Source of the DNA: Pseudomonadota bacterium
Lineage (GTDB): Bacteria > Pseudomonadota > Alphaproteobacteria > Rhizobiales > Xanthobacteraceae
Direction of reading: 5' to 3'
Length of the DNA: 28,620 bases
Assembly (NCBI GenBank): GCA_023404705.1
Contig: JAEYAU010000252.1
Location: 1 to 28,620 of the forward strand
In this document: piece after piece, positions 21,601 to 28,620 of the stretch
Position numbering within the stretch: the stretch's first letter is position 1
Layout: each line of letters begins with the position of its first letter
The notes under the pieces: generated by a model
Databases searched by the model: none
Told to the model about the DNA's origin: nothing
What the model saw: the letters and a program-made list of their open reading frames with translations, nothing else
Program-made: the position numbers and the translations under genes

Positions 21601-22972
21601 CCACGAAGGCTTCCTTGAGCGCAGCCTCCTCTTCGGGCGTCGGTGCGGCCGCGGCCAGCACGTCCTCGGCGGTACGGCGAACCGCATTCTCGAGCGGCCT
21701 GAGCTTGCGCTCCGGGTCGCCCAGCTCCTCGTAGTCGGCGAGCGTGAGCTTCTTGTCGCCGCCGTAACGCTCGTTCAGCTCGCGCAACGTGAAGGCGAGC
21801 AGCGGCAGCGCCTCTGGCGCGGCGCCGACGTCGCCGAGGATGCGGGCAACGAGGCCGTCGTCCAGGTGGATCGCGGCGATCTCGGCCGGGCCTTCGATCA
21901 CGCTCGGCAGGCGCTCGACCGGCAGGGCGCCCAGCGTGTGCACCTCGTGCGCGATCGCAAAGCCTTGCGCTTTCAGGATCTCGCCGAGCAGATCCGACCG
22001 GACCGTGCCGACCACGAGGGTCGGCAGCGGATGCTCCTCGTTGGTCGCGGCGAGCGCTGCGAGCAGCTGCAGGAAGGCAGCGCGCTCCTTCGGCTCCGCG
22101 ACCGTGAAGAGCTCCTCGAACTGGTCGACCGAGACGAGCACGGTGGCATCCCGCGCCGGGCCGATCCTCAGAGCCTCGAACGCGTTTGCGAGCGCAGCGC
22201 GCGGATCGGGGCCAGTGAGGTCGGCGCGGATCGCCTGGAAATCGCCGGCGCGCCCGAGCGCCTCGGCCAGCATCTTGGCGAAAGCCAGCACCGGCGTACG
22301 TCCGGGGCGGAACGGCGGCAGCGCAACATAGCTGCGCGGATCGCGTCCGAGATAGGGCAGCACGCCGGCCTTGAGCACCGAGGACTTGCCGCTTCCCGAG
22401 GCGCCGACGATCAGCACCAGCCGCGCGCCGCCATGGACGCGCCGCGCCTCGAGCTGCTCGCTGATCTTGCGGATCTCGGGATCGCGCCCGAAGAACACCG
22501 CCGCGTCTTCGGCCTCGAAGGCCATGATGCCGGGCCAGGGCGGGCGCGAGCGGTCCCAGCGGTGACCGCGGGCGATCTCTTCGGCAACCTCCTTCAGGCG
22601 CCGCGCCAGGTGAGCGCGGCCATCGTCGTTCCACAGCTCGGTCTGGATGGTACGGAGCGTCGGCCCGATCAGCTTGCGGTCGTCGGGCGTGATGACGAGC
22701 GGAAAGATCAGCTTGCCGAGCGCACGCGCCTGGGCCTGCTCGGCGAAGCACCATTTCGAGTCCAGCCAGGACGTCGTGATGATGAGCAGCACCGCATGGC
22801 AGCGGCTGATCGCCTCGTAGAGCTGCCGCTCCCACTCGCGTCCGGCGTCGAGGCCCGTGGTCTTGTCGAAGTCGAGAAAGACGTTCTCGTAGCCCTGGTC
22901 GGCCAGCCAGGCCTTGATCTCGGCCGCGAAGGCGTTGTCGCGGCTCGAATGGCTGATGAAGACCGATGCCAT
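18638..22972 (-). CDS. TIR - nSTAND NTPase - TM - WD40 protein (NLR-like)
   Basis: 1,444 residues. TIR domain at 1 to about 135: ASVFISHSSRD, FLDFDKTTG, and the putative catalytic Glu78 in SKWCFAEQ. nSTAND1-type NTPase at about 148-530: FFGRDPEI, Walker A GASGSGKSS (190-198), Walker B VLVSVDQFEEL (278-288), LPLLAFTLRELNERYG and EVAHESLFKAWPKLTAWL. One TM helix is at about 603-625. Then come about 16 WD40-like repeats to residue 1,400, probably two propellers, and a C-terminal CRTAGRQLT segment. TIR domains with this Glu are often NAD-cleaving; nSTAND plus repeats is a sensor architecture as in bacterial NLR/Avs-like proteins. It starts immediately after the DUF4231 stop. An anti-phage role is inferred from architecture; the alternative is a signalling ATPase. 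Confidence 0.9.
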   Translation of the reverse strand: MASVFISHSSRDNAFAAEIKAWLADQGYENVFLDFDKTTGLDAGREWERQLYEAISRCHAVLLIITTSWLDSKWCFAEQAQARALGKLIFPLVITPDDRKLIGPTLRTIQTELWNDDGRAHLARRLKEVAEEIARGHRWDRSRPPWPGIMAFEAEDAAVFFGRDPEIRKISEQLEARRVHGGARLVLIVGASGSGKSSVLKAGVLPYLGRDPRSYVALPPFRPGRTPVLAFAKMLAEALGRAGDFQAIRADLTGPDPRAALANAFEALRIGPARDATVLVSVDQFEELFTVAEPKERAAFLQLLAALAATNEEHPLPTLVVGTVRSDLLGEILKAQGFAIAHEVHTLGALPVERLPSVIEGPAEIAAIHLDDGLVARILGDVGAAPEALPLLAFTLRELNERYGGDKKLTLADYEELGDPERKLRPLENAVRRTAEDVLAAAAPTPEEEAALKEAFVAQLVRVNQDGVRLRRPARMDDIPQGARRLIEKLVAARLLSVRTEGEANAIEVAHESLFKAWPKLTAWLDQEQDFLTGRRQIEESERLWATTPPAQKDKALLSGLLLEKAREWSMTHPERLKNVRDFVLASIRAADLELAKARRRQLILTSVAAAAALVFAVLGGVAMLQYFEADAANKTIRVVQRLARHTGDTSARPQRNLLLSVEVARLRASGKAGVSLAAIDAVRQQLHLAGGRPLSGHLKSTRVATFSRSGQWLATGSDDGMVRLWDVSAPEPKSTVLSESGSKIRALAFGPDDGWLFGADEAGVIRSWKIGGSGITPGPTSPAFSAVHAMATDPKGRWLAFATEAGNVCTWKLSDSGFVEAPCWDYGKPVHHLRFSAQGRWLAAAGGHDYAEVALWNLSDGAPPAAPKRFAPTHRLNGEPWLTAMAFSGDESRLAVVYSYHAQVWDLTKENPPSHVLAEGSHGQWITGVDVSPDGRWFATAGSDARVKLWEIGGSPEPIHLEGHTAPVNAIAFSDDGKWLITAGNDTTARLWNLAGTRTIPSLVLRGQDSTIAGARFSPGAAPRHLVTVGDDQHARLWSIANLAADSIALRGHKGADAEKAAAVSADGRWIASAGYDDKQLLVRSIERPSDPVARASLESQAKGIAISRDGRWIAAALHGPRAIYLWRFPELGTAIRLTMGATPGEVSLGFSPDNRWLLAGTDSGGRVNLWDLSAEAPAPPLRHICRHAGSVRGLAFSADGRFALAGSYAQQVRLWDLRAGDPCASPRILRHDVDVTRVAISHDAHWAATAGDYEQKGRLWDLSVSGAPKLEAIVPLSSRGTSTAISADGRWVAFGDWAGRISVIDLQGPKPLKPVVFSGHAGRTNSVAFTPDSKLLVTSGEDRVARLWNPSDPREAPVTLRGHADTVFIVGTSPDSRRLATIDKTGMILVWDLQLPDLVAVACRTAGRQLTATEIRDLLGEGNGELPCLDQPKPSEEARAEE

Positions 22973-23479
22973 CTATTGCACCTTGGCGGCACTCTTCTCC
23001 AGGCGTGCGCCGTCGCTGCGCTGCGCCTGCCAGTAGATCTGCTGCTCCTCGGCGAGAACGGCTTCGACGCTCTCGACGAACTGGACATAGGCCTCTTCCT
23101 CGTCCGGATTGCGGTAGAGACCGGCGCCGTTGACGTAGAGCCGCTGCTCGCGCTTCAGGCGCTCGGAGGCGGTGCGATAGGCGATCCAGGTCTCGTTGTA
23201 GCGGGCGATGCGCTGCCAGCCCTCGGTCAGGATCACGAGCGCGCCGAGCCCCGCCGTGAGGATCGAGATCCACCACACGTCGCGAAACACCTGCACGAAG
23301 GTGGTCGCGGCACCGGCCGCGAGCACGAACAGGCTGAGCATCTGGGCGCGCGTCTTGTAGGCGGAGGAGCGCTGCGAGTACCACTGCCGCTGGCCCTTGA
23401 GGTCCTGCTCGAGAAAGGCCTGCGCGCGCGCTTCACGGACGTTGCGCCGATCGTCCGGCTTGGTCGGTTGGTCGAGCAT
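22973..23479 (-). CDS. DUF4231 two-TM protein (SLATT superfamily)
   Basis: 168 residues. A charged N-terminus (1-30) leads to a helix with FLEQDLKGQRQWYSQRSSAYKTRAQ, then TM1 (about 47-65, MLSLFVLAAGAATTFVQVF), TM2 (about 68-88, WWISILTAGLGALVILTEGW), then RIARYNETWIAYRTASERLKREQRLYVNGAGLY and an acidic tail (NPDEEEAYVQFVESVE). This is the DUF4231 layout, in the SLATT superfamily of candidate membrane effectors. Its TAG stop is followed at once by the ATG of the TIR protein. TGAGG lies ahead of its own ATG, with a GCCTGATCAGGC palindrome just upstream. It probably forms the membrane component of a two-protein system. Confidence 0.88.
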   Translation of the reverse strand: MLDQPTKPDDRRNVREARAQAFLEQDLKGQRQWYSQRSSAYKTRAQMLSLFVLAAGAATTFVQVFRDVWWISILTAGLGALVILTEGWQRIARYNETWIAYRTASERLKREQRLYVNGAGLYRNPDEEEAYVQFVESVEAVLAEEQQIYWQAQRSDGARLEKSAAKVQ

Positions 23480-23820
23480 AGCGCCTCACATCGCCTGATC
23501 AGGCAAATGCCGTTGTTCCCGGTGCGTTGGGTCTTGCGGGGACGGGTGCCCCTCTCTCGGTCGTGCCAACCCGTGCGGGCACCTTAGGCGCACGCCCGAG
23601 ACGGTTGCGTGAGCTAGCTCACACATTGGCGGCCGGACCCGGCTGGGCGTCCGGCCCAACCCTGCCCAATCGGGGCGCGAGCCTTGCATTCCGGTCCGGG
23701 CCGCTCCGCTTCGCGGGCGAGGCCCGAGCGTCGCGCGTTCTGCTAGCCTCCGGGGGCCGGCCTCGAAGCCGTCAACAACAACCCTCGCCGGCGGAGACGC
23801 ACACATCAGGGAGGGTTTTC
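23480..23820. promoter_or_regulatory. divergent intergenic region with two palindromes
   Basis: No gene is seen in this stretch. It separates the leftward DUF4231/TIR pair from the rightward TRAP receptor. GCCTGATCAGGC (23493-23504), a perfect 12-bp palindrome, is 14 nt before the DUF4231 start. CGTGA-GCTAGC-TCACA (23608-23623) matches the CRP/FNR-type pattern TGTGA-N6-TCACA with one mismatch. GC-rich inverted repeats at about 23632-23659 (CCGGACCC / GGGCGTCCGG) could form a hairpin. Confidence 0.5.
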
Positions 23821-24906
23821 ATGTCGCTCACTCGTCGGACATTCGCTCGCATCGCGGCAGGCGGCGCCACGGCCGCGCTCGCGGCGCCCGCCATCGCACA
23901 AGGCGCACTCAAGTGGCGGCTTGCCTCGAGCTTTCCGAAGGCGATCGAAGGCTTGTGGGGCGCGTCGCCGACCATCGCGAAATTCGTGAACGAGATGAGC
24001 GAGGGCAAGTTCGTCATCGATACCTTCGCGGCCGGTGAGATCGTGCCCGGCCTGCAGGTGCTGGACGCGGTCGCGAACGGCACCGTCGAGTGCGGCCACA
24101 GCTATGGCGGCTATTACATCGGCAAGAACCCGACGCTGATCTTCGACGGCTCGCTGCCGTTCGGTTTGACGGTGCGCCAGCACAATGCCTGGTACATGTA
24201 TGGCGACGGGCGGAAGCTCATCGACGAGGCCTATGACGGCATGGGCGTGGTCAGCATCCCGTGCGGCAATACGGGCGGGCAGACCTTCGGCTGGTTCCGC
24301 CGCGAGCTGAAGACGCCGGCGGACTTCAGCGGCATCAAGATGCGGGTCGCGGGTTTCGGCGGCAAGGTGTTGTCGAAGCTCGGCGTCGTCCCGCAGCAGA
24401 TCGCGGGCGGTGACATCTATCCGGCGCTCGAGAAGGGCACGATCGATGCGGCCGAATGGGTCGGTCCCTATGACGACGAGAAGCTCGGCTTCCACAAGGT
24501 CGCGAAATACATGCACGTGCCGGGCGTGCTCGAGCTCTGCGCCAATACGAGCCTCTATGTGAACAAGGCCGCCTGGGCGAAGCTGCCGCCAGGCCACCAG
24601 GCGATGCTGCGCGCCGCCAGCGCCTATGCGCTGATGGACATGCTGGCCGGCTACGACGCGCGCAACGCCAAGGCGATCTCGCGCGTGATCGCGCAGGGTG
24701 CGCAGCTCGTCGTGCTGTCGCCGGACGTGCTGCGCGCGCTGCGCGGCGCGCTGGAAAGCGTGCTCGACGAGGAGGCCGCGAAGAGCGAGCAGTTCAAGAA
24801 GGTGCTTGAGAACTGGCGCACCTTCCGCGCCGAGCAGCACCGCTGGTTCTCGATCGCGGACGCCCGCACCGAGATGTCGGTCTATGGGCTGACGGCGACG
24901 CAGTGA
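23821..24906 (+). CDS. TRAP-type solute-binding protein (DctP family)
   Basis: 361 residues from ATG 23821, preceded by GGGAGGG. The open frame reaches further upstream but only as GC-rich noise. The N-terminus is a Tat signal (TRRTFARIAAGGATAALAAPAIAQ), cleaved at about residue 27. The mature part has KWRLASSFPK, YYIGKNPTLIFDGSLPFGLTVRQHNAWY, IPCGNTGGQTFGWFRRE, GIKMRVAGFGGKVLSKLGVVPQQIAGGDIYPALEKGTIDAAEWVGPYDDEKLGF: DctP-type receptors of the TRAP family that bind keto or hydroxy acids. No TRAP membrane subunits follow, so the permease must be elsewhere. Confidence 0.92.
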   Translation: MSLTRRTFARIAAGGATAALAAPAIAQGALKWRLASSFPKAIEGLWGASPTIAKFVNEMSEGKFVIDTFAAGEIVPGLQVLDAVANGTVECGHSYGGYYIGKNPTLIFDGSLPFGLTVRQHNAWYMYGDGRKLIDEAYDGMGVVSIPCGNTGGQTFGWFRRELKTPADFSGIKMRVAGFGGKVLSKLGVVPQQIAGGDIYPALEKGTIDAAEWVGPYDDEKLGFHKVAKYMHVPGVLELCANTSLYVNKAAWAKLPPGHQAMLRAASAYALMDMLAGYDARNAKAISRVIAQGAQLVVLSPDVLRALRGALESVLDEEAAKSEQFKKVLENWRTFRAEQHRWFSIADARTEMSVYGLTATQ

Positions 24907-24918
24907 GGCTCACCCCGC

Positions 24919-24945
24919 GCTGACCTTCACGGCGCGAAGGTCAGC
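24919..24945. terminator. bidirectional hairpin between convergent genes
   Basis: GCTGACCTTC (24919-24928), loop ACGGCGC, then GAAGGTCAGC (24936-24945): a perfect 10-bp stem overlapping the last codons of the phosphoesterase gene and 13 nt after the TRAP receptor stop. No T-tract, so it may act as an mRNA-stabilising end. Confidence 0.55.
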
Positions 24946-26423
24946 GCATTGGTGAGATCGCCGACATTGGCGCGCACGCCGGGCAGCGGCTCGAGATCGA
25001 AGCGGCGGGTGATCAGCTTGAGGATCGACGTGGTGTCGTAGACCGTGTGATCGACGAAGCCGCGCTTGGCGAAGGGGGAGACGATGAGGCCCGGGATGCG
25101 CGTGCCGGGACCGAAGCGATCGCCCGCCGGCGGCGGGACGTGGTCCCAGAAGCCGCCGTTCTCGTCATAGGTGACGACGACCAGCATCCGGCTCCATTGC
25201 GGGCTCTTGCGCAGCCGCTCCAGCGTGTCCGCGATATGGGCGTCACCGGACAGCAGGTCGGTGTAGCTCGGATGCTGCGTGAGGATGCCGACCGGCTTGT
25301 AGAAGGCGACGCTCGGCAGCGTGCCCTCGTCGATGGCGCGGAAGAAATCCTCGCCGTCCTTGAGGTGGCGCATCCGGTCCTCGGTCCCGGGCGCGAAGCG
25401 TGTGTAATAGTTGAACGGCTGATGGTGCGGCTGGAAGTTCGGGCTGCCCGGCTCGCGATTATAGATGACGCGCCGCTTCTCCTCCGCCGGCCGCCGCCCG
25501 TCCTGCGATGCGAGCGTCCAGCCGCCCGCATACCAGGCCCAGGTGACGCCTTTCGCCGAGAGCGTGTCGCCGATGGTCTTGAGCGACTGCGGCGGCAGCA
25601 CCGGCAGGCGGCCGTCCACCGGTTGCGCGAGATCCAGATTGCCGTCGGGCGCGGGCGGCGTGCCGCTCGGCTGATAGGGCGGCTGGATCGTGTTCACCGA
25701 GTAGCCGTCGGGCGAGATCGTGCCGCCGCCGGCGCTGAACACATCGACGGCGCCGTCGCGCGCCGAGGGCGACTCGGGCTTCTTCTTCAGCTTGCCGTTC
25801 TCGTCGAGCACCGCCTTGATCTTCTCGGGCGCATTCTCGTAGCGCGGCGTGCAGGCGCAGATCAGCCAGTGATGGTTCAGGTACGAGCCGCCGAAAGCGG
25901 CCATGAAGAAATTGTCGGCGAGCGTGTACTCCTGCGCCCAGGTCCAGGACTTGAGCTTGCGACCGTCGAAATAGCCCATCACCCAGCCGCCGCGGTTCGA
26001 CATCGCGGCGAACATGTTGTTGCGGCCGCCATTGATCTGCTCGACGTTGTGATAGAAGGCGTGAATGGGGCTCGGCAGCACCGCGCCCGGATCCTTGTTG
26101 AGCGGCACGCCGTCGATCGGGAACGGACCGTTCGGCAGCTGCGGATAGCCCTCGGCCGGCTTGCCGTGGTCGAACACCACAAGATAGGGCAGCGGCGTGC
26201 CGTCGTGATCGAGCTGCGTCTTCTGCTCGTCGGTCGCCTGCGCGATCCCGTTGGCGCCCTGGAAGAAGCCGTAGAGGTGATCGAAGCTGCGGTTCTCGGC
26301 GTAGATCACCACGATATGCTCGATGCGCGCGAGGTCGGCCGCGCTCGCTTGCGCCATGGCTTGGCCGGGCAGCGCGAGCATGCCGCATGCGGCGAGCACG
26401 GCAGATGCGTTGAAGGTACCCAT
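24927..26423 (-). CDS. secreted AcpA / phospholipase C-type phosphoesterase
   Basis: 498 residues. A signal peptide of about 24 residues (MGTFNASAVLAACGMLALPGQAMA) is followed by IEHIVVIYAENRSFDHLYGFF, the N-terminal metal and nucleophile region of the PF04185 phosphoesterase superfamily. Also visible: FFMAAFGGSYLNHHWLICACTP, NYYTRFAPGTEDRMRHLKD, and the C-terminal VVVTYDENGGFWDHV, PGTRIPGLIVSPF and YDTTSILKLITRRF. It should act in the periplasm or outside the cell as an acid phosphatase or phospholipase C, supplying phosphate from organic esters. It is convergent with the TRAP receptor. No Pho-box-like sequence is evident to me in the 113 nt upstream. Confidence 0.9.
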   Translation of the reverse strand: MGTFNASAVLAACGMLALPGQAMAQASAADLARIEHIVVIYAENRSFDHLYGFFQGANGIAQATDEQKTQLDHDGTPLPYLVVFDHGKPAEGYPQLPNGPFPIDGVPLNKDPGAVLPSPIHAFYHNVEQINGGRNNMFAAMSNRGGWVMGYFDGRKLKSWTWAQEYTLADNFFMAAFGGSYLNHHWLICACTPRYENAPEKIKAVLDENGKLKKKPESPSARDGAVDVFSAGGGTISPDGYSVNTIQPPYQPSGTPPAPDGNLDLAQPVDGRLPVLPPQSLKTIGDTLSAKGVTWAWYAGGWTLASQDGRRPAEEKRRVIYNREPGSPNFQPHHQPFNYYTRFAPGTEDRMRHLKDGEDFFRAIDEGTLPSVAFYKPVGILTQHPSYTDLLSGDAHIADTLERLRKSPQWSRMLVVVTYDENGGFWDHVPPPAGDRFGPGTRIPGLIVSPFAKRGFVDHTVYDTTSILKLITRRFDLEPLPGVRANVGDLTNALTFAP

Positions 26424-26536
26424 CCCGATCTCCCCGACTGTGGGTCGAGCCTAGGATGGGCGAAGCGCGGCCGCAATGGTCCGTCACGTTGCGAGCTTGG
26501 CGAGAAGCCCAGTCGCGGCTGTGCATCCGCGCGTCG

Positions 26537-28144
26537 TCAGGCGGCGCTCGATCGCGCGGGCGCCATCTCGGAGGCTTCGGCCGGGAAGCGGATGCGGAAG
26601 AGCGCGCCCCCGAGCTTACTGCGCCCGGCCTTGAGCGTGCCCCCGTGACGGTCGACGATCATCCGGCAAATGGCGAGCCCCAGGCCCATGCCGCTGGGCT
26701 TGGTCGTGACGAACGCGTCGAAGATCGCTTCGGGACGATCGAGGCTGATCCCCGGCCCGGTGTCCTCGATGCAAATTTCGATCGAACCTTCGGAATCGGC
26801 GTCCGTGGTGATCCGCAGCGTCCGGCTGCCCTGGACCGCCTGCATCGCCTCGATCGCATTGTTCATGAGGTTGAAGACGACCTCCTGCAGCTGGCCTTTA
26901 TGGGCGGTCAGGAGCGCCAGGTCGGGCGAAAGCATCACGGTCGTTCTGATCGCCTCTCGCCGAAGATCGGCATCGAGCACGCGCAGCGCATCGAGGATGA
27001 GGCTGTTGACGTCCACTTGCGTTCTCGGCATCTCGGCCCGGCCGAACAACACGCGGACATTGTCGAAGATCTCGCTGGCACGGCGGCTCGCATCCATCAT
27101 GTGCACGAGGGCCTTCTCGAGGCCGACGGCATCGGGCGCATCGCGCTTGAGGAAACGCAGCGCCGCTCCTCCGGTGGCGGCGATCGCGCTCAAAGGCTGG
27201 CGGACCTCATGCGCGATCGAGGCGGACATGGCCTCCAGATTCAAGAACTTGTTGTCCTGTTCGCGCCGCAGCACCGCATTGGCGCGCGCCACTTCGGCGT
27301 AGAGACGCGTCATCTCGGCGAGCAGAATGACGAGGACAATGCTCGAGGTGATGAGCGAGAAGACCCGCCCGGCGTAGAAGCCGGTGCTGAAGCGTATCGT
27401 CGGAAGCAGGCCGCTGAAAATCATTTCGAGGATGAAGGCCAATGCCACGACCTGGAGCCACAGATCGAGCTTGGAGCGCTGCCCGATCGAGAGAACTGCA
27501 GCGGCGGCGGCCGTCACCAGGATCGTGAGCCCGACCGGATAGACGACGATGGGGCTCAGGCTTCGCTGATCCGTGACGATATGGGGGAGAAGGTCGGCGC
27601 CGCTGGTGGAAAGCCACGTCAGCCCGCTCACGAGGAGGAGCAGCGCGGCGACCGCCGCGGCAATCGGCCTCGCCACGGACTCCTTGCGCGGAGCCGACGT
27701 CGCCTGCCGCCTGCGCAGCAGCGCATAGGCCAGCAACGCGACCGCAAACCCGAGATGCCAGAAGATGAAGAGCCAGGATCCGGTCTGGATGCCGCTGCCG
27801 AGCAGGCCGGTGGGCGAGAAGGCACCTCTGAACGTCAGCGCGTGCGGGACGACGATGAAGGCCGTGAACAGATAGCCGCAGGCGAGGGCGAACAGCGCGC
27901 GCGAGCGATGGATCGAGTATTGCGCCAGCAGCAGAACGGCCGTCACCAGATCGGTCACGAATACGATGGCGTCGAGGGTCGGAAAAAAAGCGTTGAGCTC
28001 GAAGAGGGGCTTGCCCGCGATCGGCGCGACGGCCGCAAAGCCGGCCAGCATCAGGATCATCAATGCGGCGGCGGCCCGACGGTGGGCTGCAGTGGGCGCC
28101 TCGCCCATCAGCAATGTATCGGGCTCGCTCACCTGACCGGTCAT
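26537..28144 (-). CDS. MASE4-type membrane histidine kinase
   Basis: 535 residues from ATG 28144 (MTGQVSEPDTLLMGEA) with GGAG about 9 nt ahead; a GTG six codons upstream is possible. The N-terminal 260 residues carry about eight TM helices with FELNAFFPTLDAIVFVTDLVTAVLLLAQY and FSPTGLL...GSWLFIFWHLGFA, the MASE4 pattern of an integral membrane sensor. The kinase core follows: phospho-acceptor His312 in SIAHEVRQPLSAIA, N-box VVFNLMNNAIEAM, G1 EDTGPGIS and G2 GMGLGLAICRMI. The catalytic parts are complete. No response regulator is in the window, so it is orphan here. The phosphoesterase gene starts 113 nt downstream on the same strand and could be co-transcribed, but the gap argues for separate units. 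Confidence 0.92.
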   Translation of the reverse strand: MTGQVSEPDTLLMGEAPTAAHRRAAAALMILMLAGFAAVAPIAGKPLFELNAFFPTLDAIVFVTDLVTAVLLLAQYSIHRSRALFALACGYLFTAFIVVPHALTFRGAFSPTGLLGSGIQTGSWLFIFWHLGFAVALLAYALLRRRQATSAPRKESVARPIAAAVAALLLLVSGLTWLSTSGADLLPHIVTDQRSLSPIVVYPVGLTILVTAAAAAVLSIGQRSKLDLWLQVVALAFILEMIFSGLLPTIRFSTGFYAGRVFSLITSSIVLVILLAEMTRLYAEVARANAVLRREQDNKFLNLEAMSASIAHEVRQPLSAIAATGGAALRFLKRDAPDAVGLEKALVHMMDASRRASEIFDNVRVLFGRAEMPRTQVDVNSLILDALRVLDADLRREAIRTTVMLSPDLALLTAHKGQLQEVVFNLMNNAIEAMQAVQGSRTLRITTDADSEGSIEICIEDTGPGISLDRPEAIFDAFVTTKPSGMGLGLAICRMIVDRHGGTLKAGRSKLGGALFRIRFPAEASEMAPARSSAA

Positions 28145-28333
28145 CGCGCGAAACTCCGCCACCGCGAGACAACTGCTTCAACTCGACCCAGGGAATGGTC
28201 TCACGAACGCGTACGGCGATACAAGCGGGTTGCGAATGTTTAATGGTTGGCAATCTTAGCTGGTCGTATAGGACCTCGCTTTGACCGACGGCGATGCACC
28301 GAGTCATTCAGTCACACTGATATGTGGCGCGGA

Positions 28334-28358
28334 AAGAAAAGGGGCCGTGACCGGCCCC
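28334..28358 (-). terminator. intrinsic terminator of the polyglycine gene
   Basis: Read on the minus strand, GGGGCCG, loop GTCA, CGGCCCC, then TTTTCTTT: a 7-bp GC stem plus U-tract, starting 24 nt after the stop of the leftward gene ending at 28382. Confidence 0.8.
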
Positions 28359-28381
28359 ATGCGCAGCCGCGAGTTCCGCGG

Positions 28382-28603
28382 CTAACGGTTGCCGCCACCC
28401 CCACCACCGCCGCCACCGCCGCCGCCGCCACCGGTGTTGATGGCGCGTTCGTAGTAGAGGTTGATGGTGAGGATCCCTTCAGGCTCGGCGCCAAAGGTAA
28501 CGCTGTTGTTGCCCTGGCCGGCCTGATACGCGTAAGTGTTGCCATTGTGGGTCAGATACCCTTCTGTATTGCCGTCGATCGTTATTACGCGGTCCTGGGG
28601 CAT
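28382..28603 (-). CDS. polyglycine-tailed protein, possibly C-terminal part
   Basis: 73 residues if started at ATG 28603 (MPQDRVITIDGNTEGYLTHN). The frame continues open to the window edge, so it may be a longer protein cut by the window. The visible part is rich in Asn, Gly, Tyr and Thr with short beta-like strands (VITIDGNTEGYL, TYAYQAGQGNNSVTFG, GILTINLYYERA) and ends in 14 consecutive Gly, then Asn-Arg. The run is encoded by mixed GGN codons. I do not recognise it. Such composition suggests a secreted or surface protein. A good terminator follows. Confidence 0.55.
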   Translation of the reverse strand: MPQDRVITIDGNTEGYLTHNGNTYAYQAGQGNNSVTFGAEPEGILTINLYYERAINTGGGGGGGGGGGGGGNR

Positions 28604-28620
28604 TTCGTTGGCGCTGATGG

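Noticed and set aside
18053..23587. Long rightward frames of 781 and 1,053 codons opposite the TIR-nSTAND-WD40 and DUF4231 genes
   Set aside because: They are antisense shadows in GC-rich DNA: Arg/Ala/Gly-rich, no domains, and exactly opposite well-supported genes with WD40 and nSTAND motifs.
25047..28243. Rightward frames of 533 and 595 codons over the phosphoesterase and kinase genes
   Set aside because: Antisense shadows; the leftward genes show a signal peptide, metal motifs, and kinase H, N and G boxes.

Overview
The window is high-GC DNA typical of an alphaproteobacterium (rhizobial or related soil lineage). I base this on codon use, the BKACE/Bug/TRAP catabolic gene content, and an alphaproteobacterial-type tRNA-Glu(CTC) 3' end. 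I cannot name a genus. It splits into an integrated mobile element (1 to about 10,859, left end outside the window) and ordinary chromosome (about 10,860 to 28,620).

Mobile element. Its right boundary is a displaced 3' half of a tRNA-Glu gene (10813-10859), beside a leftward tyrosine integrase. Leftward from there, mostly overlapping by 1-14 nt, run an AlpA-type regulator, a second winged-HTH protein, a hypothetical protein, a Toprim primase, a P4/D5-type SF3 helicase, a repeat-rich 0.5 kb gap, terminase small and large subunits, and two small phage-type proteins. No portal, protease or capsid gene follows the terminase in the 3.4 kb that remain. The order int - alpA - primase/helicase - terS - terL resembles a phage satellite (PICI/P4-like) at least as much as a full prophage. 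Beyond the terminase module lie probable cargo: a two-gene cassette of a Pro-rich small protein and a 2-TM SLATT-like protein, two very small hydrophobic ORFs, and a damaged ParB-like HTH gene. Three repeat types mark the element: RAACT pentamers at an exact 10-bp pitch, 36-39 bp palindromes that sit in frame inside genes, and CCCGGTACCGGG palindromes.

Catabolic cluster (10,879-17,987). An IclR-type regulator has identical-architecture 17-bp operators on both sides of its gene. The leftward arm encodes an HpaI/HpcH aldolase, a cupin-like protein and a DUF6282 metal-dependent hydrolase. The rightward arm encodes a BKACE (DUF849) beta-keto acid cleavage enzyme, a Bug/TctC periplasmic binding protein and an SDR. 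A second, convergent SDR follows. Together they look like uptake and degradation of an unknown organic or keto acid.

Immunity-like pair (18,638-23,479). A DUF4231 two-TM protein is followed with zero spacing (TAG then ATG) by a 1,444-aa TIR - nSTAND NTPase - TM - WD40 protein. The latter has the architecture of a bacterial NLR-like sensor. It is the most interesting candidate system in the window, and the DUF4231 partner belongs to the same broad 2-TM superfamily as the SLATT-like protein in the mobile element.

Right end. A Tat-exported TRAP-type solute receptor, a secreted AcpA/phospholipase C-type phosphoesterase, a MASE4-type membrane histidine kinase, and the C-terminal part of a polyglycine-tailed protein that may extend past the window edge.
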